DNA of 64,000 nucleotides from Psettodes erumei. Lineage: Eukaryota > Chordata > Actinopteri > Pleuronectiformes > Psettodidae. The notes under the pieces were generated by a model, which was given only the letters and a program-made list of their open reading frames with translations, was not told the origin of the DNA and ran no database searches. The DNA lies in contig JAFBJZ010000851.1 of assembly GCA_016785225.1 (NCBI GenBank), positions 186,001-250,000 of the forward strand. Direction: 5' to 3'. Of the stretch, positions 13,001 through 25,700 are shown in pieces. Each line of letters opens with the position of its first letter. The first letter of the stretch is position 1. The position numbers and the translations under genes were made by a program.

Positions 13001-15772
13001 CTTGAGACAAATTGTAAGTGATGATGCGTTCAACTTCCCCCTAAATGAATGGCTGCAGTTTTGTTCTGTCACGTAAATTACCCCTTATCACAGATTTCAT
13101 TTGTCTCTGAGCAGCAACCAGGTCAATCACAGTGATTTCACCTTCGCAAAATACTTCATTTGAACCACTCTAGTGTCCTGAAGAAATTAAACAATTCAGG
13201 AAACACTCTGTAAAATAAAAGCTGTCTGTATGTGATCCCGTCAGTCCCCTTTCCCATATGGGAAATTTCAATGTGCATTTTTTAAACTATTTTCGGACTT
13301 TTTTTTTAGACAGAACTAATAATCGGTTATAAGTGCTGGGGCAGAGTGCACAGTGAGCCTTCAAATCTTGGAAACGATGCTGATAAGAGGTGCGAGAGTG
13401 AACAAAAACGGTAAAGTTGCAGGCTTGAAAGTTTCAGCATCTTGTTGGTTTGAACAACTCCTCTTCCTGTACAAGTAGTCATGTGATACATTGTTAACAT
13501 AAAAGTATTGATTATAGCAGCTTTAATGCTGAACTCTCAGAAGGGGGTGTCCTCTATGTTTTATAGGGGTCATAATGAAGAAGATGGCACTTCAGTTTGA
13601 TGGTCAAAGAGCTTTCAGTTTACATAATTTCTACTGTGGAAGAAAACACGATACTGCTCAGGTCTGACCGGGCCAGAAATGAAACCACAAGCAGGAAAAC
13701 TTTGTTCAGAGAGCTGGCCAGTCACATGGTATTTCCCACCATAGATATAGATACATATTTTTAAACCTATAATGACAGGTTTAGCAGATACGGAAAAACA
13801 CCCTCTTGGTTGTGGTGGAAAGCCAAAAGGCCACTGTTGTTAAGTCAGGTTTGCTGCTTTCATGCAAAGTAACACAAACAACCACAAAAAGGAATTCTTT
13901 TAATTTCTAATAAAAAAAGGGGGGGCTTTAACTGTCCACAGATCAGTTACTGCAATGTTTATTTAGCAGTCAACACCGGTCTGACTACCTAATCTGCACT
14001 CAGCTTCCTTTCTACTCACACCCCTATATTTGATTTGAGATACATAGTGTTGTTTTTCTTTTTGCAGCAGGGACTGAACTGTGGTGGTGTTACCAGATAA
14101 AAGTCCCACAGCGTGTAGGTGTTTCCTGCGAGAGAAACAAACACATCTTTGGCATTTGGAGGGAGCAGGTGTTGAACAACAGGGACAGACCAACTGTGTC
14201 CCTCTCTTTCTTTCACACACACTAGTTGGGGATAACATGCTGCTCATGGGGACATTTGCCTCAGTCTTGTTCACTTTGAACAGGAAATGTCAGCAGAGGC
14301 TGGGACGTAATGCAACGCAGTCTTTTACCAGGAGAACGTAACATGTCTCACCCCGGGATACAAATAGAGTCAATTTGCAGAGCTTTCAAATTAAAAGACA
14401 CCCCCCCCCCTTCCCTCACAAAGACACTGCGTCATGTCAATAAACCCACTCTACTCATCAACATGTAGGCCAATGGTGACCACAGTTACCCATCTGAGGA
14501 AGAGGAAACCTTTGTGGCAGATAGATTTTGCTGGGTGTTGCTGCTATTGCAGAAACTGTACAAGCAAAAATATTACTTAAAGGTTGGGAAACAAAGACGT
14601 CGTAACTGCTACACATGGGCCACAAACATGACTGCAATCTGACTGCTTTAAATGGGAATGCACTTATTGGCTTTCTTACTCAGAGTTACATGAAAGGTTC
14701 AACGCACCTCTCTCCTGTCTGTCCATTAGGTATGATGAGTGGAGACAGCCTGGCTCTATCCAAAGGTAACAAAATCCACCCACCAGCACCACTCAAACTC
14801 ACTTTTATACAAAAACCACACTGTTCAAACAACATCCATCACCTTTTCCCTAAGACCAAGATGGTGTTGTTAAGAACCTGCGGCCAGTGAATCCTCCAAC
14901 TCCAACTTTTTAGAGCAGGGCACTTCTGACGACTTCAGCTGTGTTTTCAGTTTTATATGGACTGGCTAATCCTAATCCCAGTGTATTCAGTGAGACTCAG
15001 TCACAGAAGTATTGTTAAAGCCTCATGGGAGAATATTTGATCCTCTCTCTGCTCCCTTTTTTCAAATACTGGAGATCACTACAAGATTCAGTGTATTAAA
15101 ATTGATTATACTAATGCATTGTGATTAAAATGCAAACTGTACAGACTACCTTTAACTTGAGTTCCAAGTATTCAAGTATCCTGGAGAACTTTACCCACAG
15201 GCTGTTGATGTGCTGTTGCAACAGAATGGATTCAAATTACAACACCATATGTATGGAAGTTATATGTTGTGGTGTGTTAAATGTGAAATCAAATGAGTAC
15301 AGCTCATCTGATTGATTGCAATATCCGCTATTTTATGAAATCAGGTCACACATCCAAGCATTGCACACCCTGTCAGACACACACAGTGCAGACCTACCTG
15401 TGTAAAATAAAGGTTGAGTAGGCAGAGTGTGAAGAACTGCAGGCAGACGGGGCAACAGTAGAGCAGCCAGTAGGCCAGAGGCTGCAGCTGGTTGGCCTGC
15501 ACCACATTTTTAAAGTAGAAAGAGAAGAGGGTCGTCCTCAACGCTGCCCACAGCAAACACAGAAACAAAAACACGCTCTGGTAGCTGAAGCGCTTGTGTC
15601 CGTAGTGCAAAATCAGCCAGAGCTGCAGGTAAACGAAAACAAACAAGAAAGAGTATAGGACAGTATAGATGGTAGTTAGACTGAGCTCCAGTGTTGGGGA
15701 GATTGCAGCTCCTGGGGACTCCTTCAGTGAGGTAAACAAATAGGAATTAACATCCTCTCCTGCCGAAAACAT
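8870..15772 (-). CDS. gpr137c: GPR137C-type seven-span membrane protein
   Basis: GPR137 family proteins are lysosome-associated multi-span proteins linked to Rag/mTORC1 control; no ligand is known. Eight exons join in phase on the minus strand: 15772-15398, 11375-11326, 10994-10887, 10790-10652, 10272-10123, 9660-9535, 9443-9319 and 9149-8870, giving 450 residues (human GPR137C is about 430). Family signatures are LYFTQ/VMFKAKAKYSPELTKYK across the exon 1-2 junction, SEVSDQ-like GWYSVSDQ before the last span, FGIILFFWELLPTSLVV, and the cytoplasmic YFFDNPRRYDSDDDL. ATG at 15772 is used because a slightly longer in-frame GTG upstream is not a likely start. The C-terminus (residues about 407-450) is unusual: two His5 runs and three (Y/F)STPQN units. 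The GPR137C rather than GPR137B assignment rests mainly on the neighbouring txndc16. Intron 1 is 4.0 kb; the other introns are short. Confidence 0.9.
8920..9010 (-). repeat. gpr137c: 51-bp coding tandem duplication (His-rich, STPQN)
   Basis: Within the last gpr137c exon the plus strand shows GTGGAATAGTAGTT twice, about 51 bp apart, each next to a GGT-rich run. On the coding strand each unit reads NYYSTPQN next to YHHHHHS-like sequence, so the duplication is 17 codons long. A third, more diverged copy ends the protein (YFSTPQN). Confidence 0.8.
9925..10067. repeat. Two (CA)n microsatellites in gpr137c intron 5
   Basis: (AC)12 runs at 9925-9948 and (AC)15 at 10038-10067; a shorter CA run lies at about 9848-9862. 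All are intronic, between the gpr137c exons at 9535-9660 and 10123-10272. Confidence 0.9.
11376..15397 (-). other. gpr137c intron 1, no gene seen
   Basis: This is the 4.0-kb first intron of gpr137c, with a GTAGGT donor at 15397 and a CTGTGTACAG acceptor above exon 2. It contains a C10 run at about 14401-14410 and mixed low-complexity sequence. No open frame on either strand resembles a known protein. Confidence 0.6.
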
Positions 15773-17386
15773 CTCCACTGTCGGCTCGCACTAACACATG
15801 GGATGCAGTGAAGACTAAAACACTAAAACTGGGTCAGACCTGGGCTTAATTCACCGTGGATGACAAAAAACCGAGGGTATTCCAGTAAAAATTTGCGATG
15901 AAAGCAATTTATTCTCAAAACAAGTGGCATAATGAAAACTGCGCTGGGATTTAAATCCGATATTTGGTTGAAAAAAATGTGTCTGGTTTTAAGAAACGAT
16001 GGGTTAAAAAACAAGACAGAGAAAAGAAACAAGAGATAGATCCCTCTGTGATTCTCTGCAAAGCTGCTCTCCGCAAAAAACAAGTTGAGGGGGGGCCTCC
16101 AGATCAGCTGTGATGCAGTTTTAGACCCGCCCCTCGCTCTCGACAAGAACGGAAACGTGCTTCGTGAGCCGCCATCTTGGCTCAACACCACCTTTGTTTT
16201 CGTCTGAAACAGCTGACTCTGGAGCCACAGATTGTAGCCAGTTTCCTAGCTAAATCTCCCAAGTATAGCGGCTGCCCACGCCCACTCCACCTCCGCACCA
16301 CTCCATTGGTCAATGCTGCCGCCCAGCCTCCACAGCTCTCTCACTCCATTGGTTCATGATGATGTCAGCTGTGACAGTGTCCGACCTCGGCACGCTTGTG
16401 ATCCGTCATTTGTTCAAGTCAAAACTGCACCTCGGTCTGATTGGCCCATAGAAGCACACGGGGCGTTTCTCGCAGAATGAGGCATCAAAACAAGTTGCAT
16501 CAAGTTAGTGAGAGATTAAGCGAATGCGGAAAAGTAGTATTGCCTTCAAAATAAGAGCGCAATTTTTTGATCGCTACAGCAACAACATTTGAGACTGAAA
16601 TAAGTTATACCTGTGTAACAGCTTTAGCACACGCAACTATACATTCATATTTTTTTATTGTAGTCGTCACTGGTAGTAAGTAGCGGGGACTACTCAAAAA
16701 TGTCGCAAAGAGTTTTCGACAATAACCGGAAATACTGTAAGTCTTTCAACTTGACACAGTTTCGCGAAAGCCAGAGCATCGTTCTTTAATGCACATCTTT
16801 AGCGTTCTCCATGCAGCTTGGCGAGAGATAACCTCACAAGCCATCTTTGTCTGTGTCATACATCTCTGGGCATAATTTGACATGCATATTCCAAAGTTAA
16901 AGGTGATAACGTGAGCTAGCTCCACAAACCCATTGACGAATATAAATCAAAAGGCAGCGAACAAGCCTGGCTAATACATTAGCATCACCTGCATTCCAAA
17001 CTGAAGGAGAAAGGGCATTTTTTTTGACTTTCTTTCAGATTTTACACTCGTAGTTAACGTCATGATGCATTTATGTCAGTGTAACACGAGTTTAATTGTG
17101 TCTTCTAACGTTTTTACCACTTGGAGAAACACAAGTTGAAGCTTAACTCTACCTCGACTTTCTCAGGTAACACGCAGCTTGCATCTTTATTGTCACTGCT
17201 TGCTACTCTGCTAATAGCACTGCGTTTGAGGGACCAAAAGATATGGACCAATTAACATAGAGTGTTTATATCGTCATCATAACATCTATGCACACATAAA
17301 CATAAACACTATTTTTGGTCCTTGTGAATTGTGCTCTTTATTTCTCCTGCTGATAACACTTCTGTATCTCCTTGTTTTAAATTCAG
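15773..17386. promoter_or_regulatory. Divergent gpr137c / txndc16 promoter region
   Basis: The two genes face away from each other across this interval. ATTGG (inverted CCAAT) pentamers occur at 16305-16309, 16348-16352 and 16440-16444. A perfect minus-strand YY1-type motif, AAGATGGCGGC, lies at 16168-16178, where such motifs usually sit just downstream of a start site, here for gpr137c. No TATA box is evident. The txndc16 start is probably near 16.6-16.7 kb, since a GTAAGT donor follows at 16737. Exact start sites are inferred. Confidence 0.55.
16680..16736 (+). other. txndc16: Putative noncoding first exon of txndc16 with a uORF
   Basis: The start of this exon is not defined by sequence. 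Its end is a strong donor, ACT/GTAAGT, at 16736. An ATG at 16700 opens a 12-codon frame that runs to the donor. If spliced to the acceptor before 17387, the junction reads TAC TAG, ending the small frame exactly at the splice. The main ATG is 24 nt into the next exon. Confidence 0.45.
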
Positions 17387-17410
17387 AGGACACAGGGCAG
17401 TCTGGTCTGC

Positions 17411-20304
17411 ATGATGTGGATGTGTATCGCTGCTCTCCTGCTGTGGACAAGGCCAGGAGGATGCACAGAGAAGGCCAACACATCAGATCTAATTGAATAC
17501 ACTGCAGTGGACTTCTATGAGAAATTGCATTCTGGGAAGATGATGTTTATCTACTTTGAGCATAAAGGTTGGCTGAGCACCGTATAGTGCAAGTAAACAA
17601 CTGGGTCCTTACCGCATTTGCATTTACAACTCGTTTCTTAGCAATTTCGCAGTAGTCAGAGCCATTACACATTTCATTTCATTGCATTGTGTTCAAAGAC
17701 ATTTGAAAAATACTGGGTGAAGTTTATTCAATTTAATAATGATGATATGGATGATATGAGCCCTTAAGTCTGCTATTTAATGTCTCTCACTTATCTTGGA
17801 TAACAGTGTCTCTGCTCCATCTGTCTCCAGTCTCTCCAACTATCTCTCTCTTCTTGGTGGAGCTGGAGAAGTCTGCTGGAGCTCTGCAGGATTATGGAGT
17901 ACTTGTTGGCAAAGTAACTGTTGTCACACAGAGATTTGTGCACCAACTGTCAAAGACGTTGACATGAAATCACAAATTTTCCAAGATTTGTGGCAGATCA
18001 GTAGCTTTTTGTTCTTTCTGTTTAGGTCAATTGCAATAAAGAGGTGGTTCACACATACTGCACAGACGAAAGGCTGCTGCACACAGCTTTTCTGTTCAGG
18101 TGTGTCTCAGTCAAATTCTGGAGTTACCCTCCCACGCCATCAAGTTAATGCCAACAACCTTCACTCTCACCCTTTGGTTTTCACATTAATGTACAGTGAC
18201 AGCATCCACTAAATATTATGAGTGACTGTGGAATCAAAAGTAGGAGTACAGTATCAGTGGGAGCTGTTGATTGACATAGAAAACATTATGTAGCCTCAGG
18301 ATGTATTGTATTAGACTGTGTTAGTTTTTGCTGTTTCGAGAAATGAACTTGAAGTTGAGTGTATTCTGGCCTCGTCAACATTTTAAATCTCTCTCTAACT
18401 CTCTCTCTCTGTCAGGGGTGGTAAGGAGTTCTTGGGTTTGGATTTGGACACCGTGTTTGATGTCAACTCCATTGTCTCTGAAGTCCTGTTGTGAGTAAGC
18501 CCCCCACAGTTATAATGTAACACAGACATGTGAGATTTCACCTTTCAGATGTTACTTCTATCTGAACGACTCAGCACAGCTGTTCTGTTCTCCAACCTTA
18601 ATGTTTAAGATGTGCGTTCTTTTTCTTCCAGTGCCATTCTGCGTGAAGAGGTCAGGTACGTCCACACTGACACTGACCTGTTGGCCATGGAGAAGGCAGC
18701 CAGGGGCCAGAAGGATATTGTGCTGGGTTACGTTTGCAGCTTGGGAACACAAGGTAAGAACAGGAGGAGGAGAGGATGTTGAGGAAAGTTAGAGTGAAAG
18801 TGGCTGTATGTTGGTTAAAGTCAATGTCATCAGCGTTGACCACAATGATGTATTCAACAGCTAAATAATCTTCTCATGAGCTGTATTGTGTAAGGCAGGT
18901 GGTTCCTGATGGAGACGTGGCTGACTTGAATGACTCATCAAATAAATTGCATTGTTCCTGCTTATTGTATTACTTCAGAGCACCGATCAATGATGGAGAC
19001 GGCGTATGTGTACGGATCCAAATACCAGTTCATCCTCATAACAGGAGGACCAGTCCTGAAACATCTGGGGTAGGTTCTTTTCCTGTATTTGATGTGAAGA
19101 ATCAGATGCTGTGGTCTTGACAGTTGCCAGATTGTGTTTCATAGAAGCGGCTGAGAAAAGGAGGGCTTGACATAAAAATGTCCAATATACCCAAAAGAAC
19201 TTTGAGATAAAGAGATCAGTCAAGTTTGGTTGAAACTGACTGACTGAACTCAGCCTTTAATTAAAAAAAAAAGAGATCAACTCTGCTGACTCAGTCTGTT
19301 GCTGCAGATCTAATCTTGTGATCCAGGGTTCAAGTACTGTGTGAGTAGGGTCAAATTTCATAGTATCCTCATTGCAGAAATTTAATACATACAATGTTTA
19401 AGATGCAACAAGAGTAAGTAATTTATTCTACAGCAATAAAATACAACAAAGTTGTTTTAACCAGAAAGTTTGTCTCCACTGTGTCTCTCCCTCTTCATCT
19501 CTCTTTCAGTGTGAATGAATCGTCTCACTCGTCCCAAGTGTGGTTCCTCCACTGCAGAGTCCACAGTGGTTTTATGACCCTGATGACCTCTGAGCGCTGC
19601 CCTTTGACCCGCATGAGGAAGCCCCTGTCCATTCTCAGCCTCCACTCCTTCCTGCAGCTCATGGAGGCTCCACTGGTGGTAAATAGGATGTGAAATACAG
19701 AGTCAGGTTCTGCGGAGCCCTGAATACTTGAGCAAACATTTTCTTGTTTTTGAGGTTTTGTTTGTTGTAGCAGAAACATGTGTTTCTGCTTTTTTATCCT
19801 GCTAATTACACGTGTCTCTCTTTTGTCAGTCTGAAGTATATGATGATCCCTCCATGGTCCCTCCTCCCCGGTTCCCCTACCAGCAGACCCCCCAGGTCTT
19901 CCTGTTCTCTCATCCTGCAACCGAGCATCTCGACCTGGACACAGCCACCACTCTGGCCTGGAGGCTCCGTGGTATTGCCCTGCTGCTGCTCGTGCACAGG
20001 TGTGTGAGAGGTACAGGTATCTGCATACACTGATGGAGACTTTAGTCTTTCATTTTTTCCCTGTATCTCTTTTGTTTTTACCAGATGTTTCTCCAGCAAA
20101 AAAGTCTAAATCTACCCTTTTCACTATCTGGCTGTGTGTGTTTGTGTGTGTGTGTATGCGTGTGATTGTGTTTTCAGGCAGAGTCCTGCAGTGAAAACCC
20201 CAGAAGAATATAATGCTGCTTACAGGCTCCCAGAGAAGGTAATGATGGTCACAAACTATATAAACAAATTGAATTACTATTAATGTTTGTGCTTTACTTC
20301 TGTA

Positions 20305-20344
<40 letters not shown>

Positions 20345-22725
20345 CTTCAAGAGTTTGGAGGTGAAGTATATGACTTTACACAACCTCGACGAGGTGTTGG
20401 AGCTCTTCACAAGTCAAGAGAAAGAGGGGGAGGAGGAGGAGGATGAGGACGAGGAAGAAGAGGGCGAGGAGGAGGATTCAGATTTTGGTAAAGTGTCTGA
20501 TGGAGAGAATAAGAGTGAGAAAGAGGAACCATACAGTGGCAAAGGAGGGAGGAGGATGAGGGGCAACATATTGAGCATCTTTCTGTATTTCTGTATCTGC
20601 ATCCAGGTAAGCTGGATGATGAAATTGCAGCGTCTGTCTACAAAAACCGAGGCCACTTGCTGGACATGGACTCAATTACCCAGCTCACCTCTGACAGCTT
20701 CCATACAACAGTAGCAGAAAGCAGCCTGACAGTGGCACTGTTCTACCTCAAATGTAAGACACAGTGGAACTAGTGGGTGACATTAGTGGGGCACCGTGGA
20801 TGGAAATGTGCTGTTTATTTATTTTTCACTTCATCACACTTATTGTAAAAAATACATCACTGACCTGTTAAGGAGGAGAAGAAAATGATTACGATTAAAG
20901 CTGATAAAAGTCGAATTAATGTTAGTTTTGGTTTCCACCACCAGGGGATGCTGTTTCAATGACTTTCCTCAGCTCCTTCATTGAAGTTGCAGAGAGACTT
21001 GCAGGTAAACAGGAGACATAATGATGTCACTGGATTACTCTGATCTTGGAAGATATTACTTTTATGCATTTATGTACTTATGCATTTGCTTACATGACCT
21101 GATGTCACTGCTTAACTGATCAACAAAACATCCTCAGACACGGGGGTGGACGACGTGCAGATGAGCGCAGTCGACTGCGGAGAGTGGACTGACCTCTGTG
21201 CTGCTCATACTGGTGGGCCCCCCCCGGTCCCGTTCCAGCCCATCACAGCCTTCCCCAGCGTCTTGGTGCTCCATTCCCAGGAGTCGGCCCAGCACTACAG
21301 AGGCATGCTGGGAAGTGAGGCACTGCATCGCTTCATCATGCTGTGAGAAGTAGATATGAGTGTGTCTAAGCTAGAAGCTATTTCTTATATTAAATGATAA
21401 GTGCTCCAACTTCATACAAATCCTGCAGTTATACAAATTTGCTCGATTATCCCTTTAATTACAGGCACAGTACTCACCCAACCAATTAGCAAGAGTGCAG
21501 CAGTAGAATAAACACATCACTTGATCACCATCTACATAAAAGCCAGTGTTCTGCTCATGTCCACAGTGTCCAAGCTTCACTTGAAACATCCACCTCTGGG
21601 AACATTTTATGAATATTACTTAAGTCTGCAGGATTCTTGGAGTCAGTGTGTATATTCATGTGCAGTCATGATTTCTGTAACTCAGGAGATTTTCCACAGA
21701 CAGAACTTCTTTCTCCTGTAATCACCCAGGGGCTTTGATCCCAGCTTTTCTTTCCATCATGTCTTGATTGAGGGGTATCTACAGAATGAGACCAATCAGA
21801 CCAGTTCTCTTGGACTAGCTGTATGTCTGAATTTTAACCTCCTTGAGAGTGAGAGACGGACTTAGGCTGAGGAGATTTTCTAAGCTATGGAAACAACTGT
21901 CAATGTAGTATTTCTATCTTCATTTACCTGAAAGTAAGGCTAATTTCTTTTATAAAACTCACTTACTCTTCATAATTCTTTATTTATTCCTAAATTATAT
22001 GGTTAAAACGAAAGCTTTTCTTTGATGGTGTAAAAGCTACTTGTATGGGGTTGCCATATTTTGATATTAGTTTGTCTACTCACACGTGCATATGGTTACA
22101 TTTGTGTTCTTTAACCAGGAGCCGCTCTGCAGCCCCAGCACAACTGTCCACGCAGGAGGAAGTGATGCTGTTTCTTCAGGAAGTGCCTCACCCTGAGCTA
22201 GCAGAATACAAGCCTGACAGAGTACTGGGATTGTTTAAGACACACACACATGCAGGTACGGCAACTGGGAGTGTGTGTGGGTGGGGTGTGATGCATGCAT
22301 TGCTGCATTTGATAAAGATACAGAGCATGTGGAGCATGGTGATACTTCTCTGTTTTGTCAGGAGTCCCAGTGTTTTCTGAAGCAGCGAAGTCATTGAGGG
22401 GAGAGGTGCTGACTGGACTGCTCACGGAGGGCCCGGCAGAGAAATGGTAGCTGCTCTAAAGTCGGTCTTATCGTTTTCCCTTTAATGGTTTCCCTCCTGA
22501 CACTAAATGCAGGTTCAGGCATCATGAAGTGGTAACAGAAAGTAGTCTTGTTTTTGATCGGTTCAATTCACTCAGGAAGCCGAAGCAGCCCATTCATGTT
22601 GATTTTGTTAGAGTGACATTATTTCTATCATTAAAAAGTCTTCAATTAGCTAGATATCAGACCTTTAATGTCTGTCTACATTGTCTTTCTGTGTGCATGT
22701 ATGGTGTGTGTCACATTTGTATTTA

Positions 22726-22773
<48 letters not shown>

Positions 22774-25700
22774 TTGCTGCTCAGGGCTGCTGATCACACC
22801 GTCAGCCTTCCTGCAGTGTTGGTGTTCCCTTCTTGGAGGACACACACTCATCCCTCCACGCTGCCCATGTCTTCTTCTGCCGCAGACCTGCTGGCACACA
22901 TCAACACTGCGCTGCTCCATCCAATGGTAAATCACACCTTTGTCTGTCTGTGTTCTACAAGCATTTTCTGGCACTGAGAAATACTGATAAAAAAAAATTA
23001 TAAGCTCAGGCTTTGAGCTTGTCTTCATTTAAATCATATGAAATGAAACAGCTGTGAATAAACGGTGTCTGTGTTTCTGGGATGTTTGTAAAAGCCAAGA
23101 TGGGATCGTTCACAGTATGTCACAGATAACAAGCACCATATGTGGATTCAGTGTGAATGTGGTTTCTGCAGTACGTCCAAGGTCACAGTAATGCATCATG
23201 TCTGAGTTTCCATTTGCCCGTGTAAATAAAGGAAATGAGCTGATGTGGAAACAGTGATTTTTAATCTTGATTTTGCCCAACAACATAAGTTCTGACAATA
23301 CAACAGGATCAAAAGTTCAACCTGACATTCTACCTCTGGTCGCACGGTTGTCCTCGTTTAATCCATTCTGAAATGCAGAAGACCAAATAAACCAGATAAA
23401 AGGTTAATTTATTTTACAGAAGTAAAACATAAAGTTCAGCCTCAACTCTCCCCGCCTCAATGATGTTATTACAGTCCCTTAATGATTTCCCACTCCAATG
23501 TTAATTCTTACCACTCTCTAGCACATTTTTCCTCCTTTGGTGAAATAGTTGCTGCTTCCAACATACTTGCTGTGATATTTACAAGCGGGGTTGATGCCAG
23601 AGCAGCTACGGGTGCAGCTGCAGTAAACAGCAATAACCACTGACATTCAGCTGAAGCTGTGATTTGTGTTTCAGGCCTTCTCTAAACCTTCTCAGTTTTA
23701 TTGTAGATTTTATTTTGGCTTCTCAGGATCCAAAATACCTGTCTTCTCTTCTGTCTCCAGCTCCTTGTTGGCTTTGGTCGTATGAAGATACTTGTCCTCT
23801 GAAATCGCTGGAATAATGTGATTGTCTTTGCCTCCTCCGTCTGTTGTGTTTCCAGCCTGAACTGACGGTGGACAACCTGCCATCTTTCCTCTCTCTGGGT
23901 AAAGCCCTGCTCCTCCTCTTTGTGGGAGAGGAGGAGGACGAGATCGGGCGGAGGCAGAACCAGGCGCTGGTGGAGGAGATGAAGCGAGTGGTGGAGCTGG
24001 GAGAGGGGAGGATGGAGCGATATCTAGCCTGCTGGATCCACCTGTGAGTGCATCAGTCACTGCTGTCATTCAATCCATCTGTCATTCATCCAAATATCTG
24101 GACTCACTCTGGAAGAGTGTTTGCTGCTCCATCCCTCACAGCTCAAATTTCGTTCTTATTTTTTAGTATTTCATTATGACTTAATGAACAGATATATGCT
24201 GTCTGTGTCCCAGTGGCCGTACTCCAGCCGGTATGTCTGTCCTGGGGTCATACCTGGGCTCTATGCCCCCCCTCCCTGCACTGGTCCTCACCCATTTGCC
24301 CTATGGAGGTGAAATCTATCAGTATCCCCCCAACTCCCCCATAGCGGCCCCCTCTGTCCTTCAGTGGCTGCAGAAGATTGAGGACGGGATTGAATCTCAT
24401 GCAGGTAAGGAGGGGTAAGTGAGGTAAAGGGAAAAAAAGGCTATTACAACCTATAACTAGCCACAAGGACAGTGAGCTTCCTTAGGTCTTACTGTACTGG
24501 TTCTGGAGATCCCAAAATAGATGCCTTACCACAGTGATTCAATAGCTCTGTCACCTTGGTTGGAAGCAGGGTGAATCCTGGGAAAAAACCCTTTGAAACA
24601 TCCTCACTTCATTTCTGCTTTCTGAGTCATTTCCCACCTCCGTTCACTGTAATTGCTCTATAAAGTTAGTCATTTGCTTCGCAGCTTGTTTTTTAAAAGC
24701 AGTAAACCTCATAGCATTTGCCATCGAAATGCAGTCTGCATCTAAATGTGTTCTCCAGCTGATAGTACATCCATCACAAATAATCCAATTACGCTCTCAC
24801 ATTAACACCTGGCATTTTCTGCTTGTTTGCATTCTATCTGAACAAAGCCGGTGAATAAGTGATCATGCAGCCCATCTGGTGGACGACCGTGTATCTTGGA
24901 GGAAATTGTCCTCTCTTTTGCTGCAAGAGTCTTAACCATGTTTTTAACTGCCACTGCAATGCTCCTGTCTGCAGGGATTTCCCTCCTGCATGCGGTGATG
25001 ACAAATCATTGCAATCACAACGTCTTACCTTTCCACCTGAGGCAGACAGCTGTCAACACAACGTCAGCACAGGATCTGCTGTGTGCATTGACTTGCCGAT
25101 CTTCCATATTCAGTTACAGTATTTATCCAGATGCAGATTTAGCCTGGTGACACCACTGAATACCTTTTAAAGCGCACCTATGCACCTTTGTTTATGACTT
25201 TTGCTGATTTTCTATTTTCTTCATTTAATTTTTTTGCAGACAAATTTAGAAGGGGTGAGGCAAGTTGTGTGTCCCATGGAGGTTTCAGGAATGTGGTGCC
25301 GATTTAACACTATTAGTTGTATTGGAGAATCAGTGACAGATTTGACTTTGCGCCACTCCTGACTGGGGAATGTGAAAGGCATCAAGTTAAGCAGCTACAC
25401 ATGTAATGAATTAAATGAACGTGATGATTGTTAAGCTCACTTCAGCCCTTAAACCACAACTGTCTGGAGCCAATAACGGTTGACCTTTGAACCCTGTAGT
25501 TTTTCTAGGTGAGAGCCAAGATAAGGCACCGGTCTTTGCCACAACTTGTGCAGGACTCGCCAAGCCGAAGGAGTTGTTGGGGTTAATGTTACCCAGCACA
25601 TTCCATCCATTCTCCACAGAGAAACTGGAGATGTACAAACTTTAAAGCTACTTAACGGCTTTAAGCTTCCAGTATGTGGGACTATGTTTCCATGCCAGCT

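Noticed and set aside
15823..16191. A 122-codon minus-strand frame upstream of gpr137c, as a long uORF or gene
   Set aside because: It opens with GTG, not ATG. The first in-frame ATG is near 15930, leaving about 35 codons. It is most likely 5' UTR or intron.
20414..20675. Serine-rich minus-strand frames
   Set aside because: They are antisense to the acidic (Glu/Asp) tract of txndc16 exon 10.
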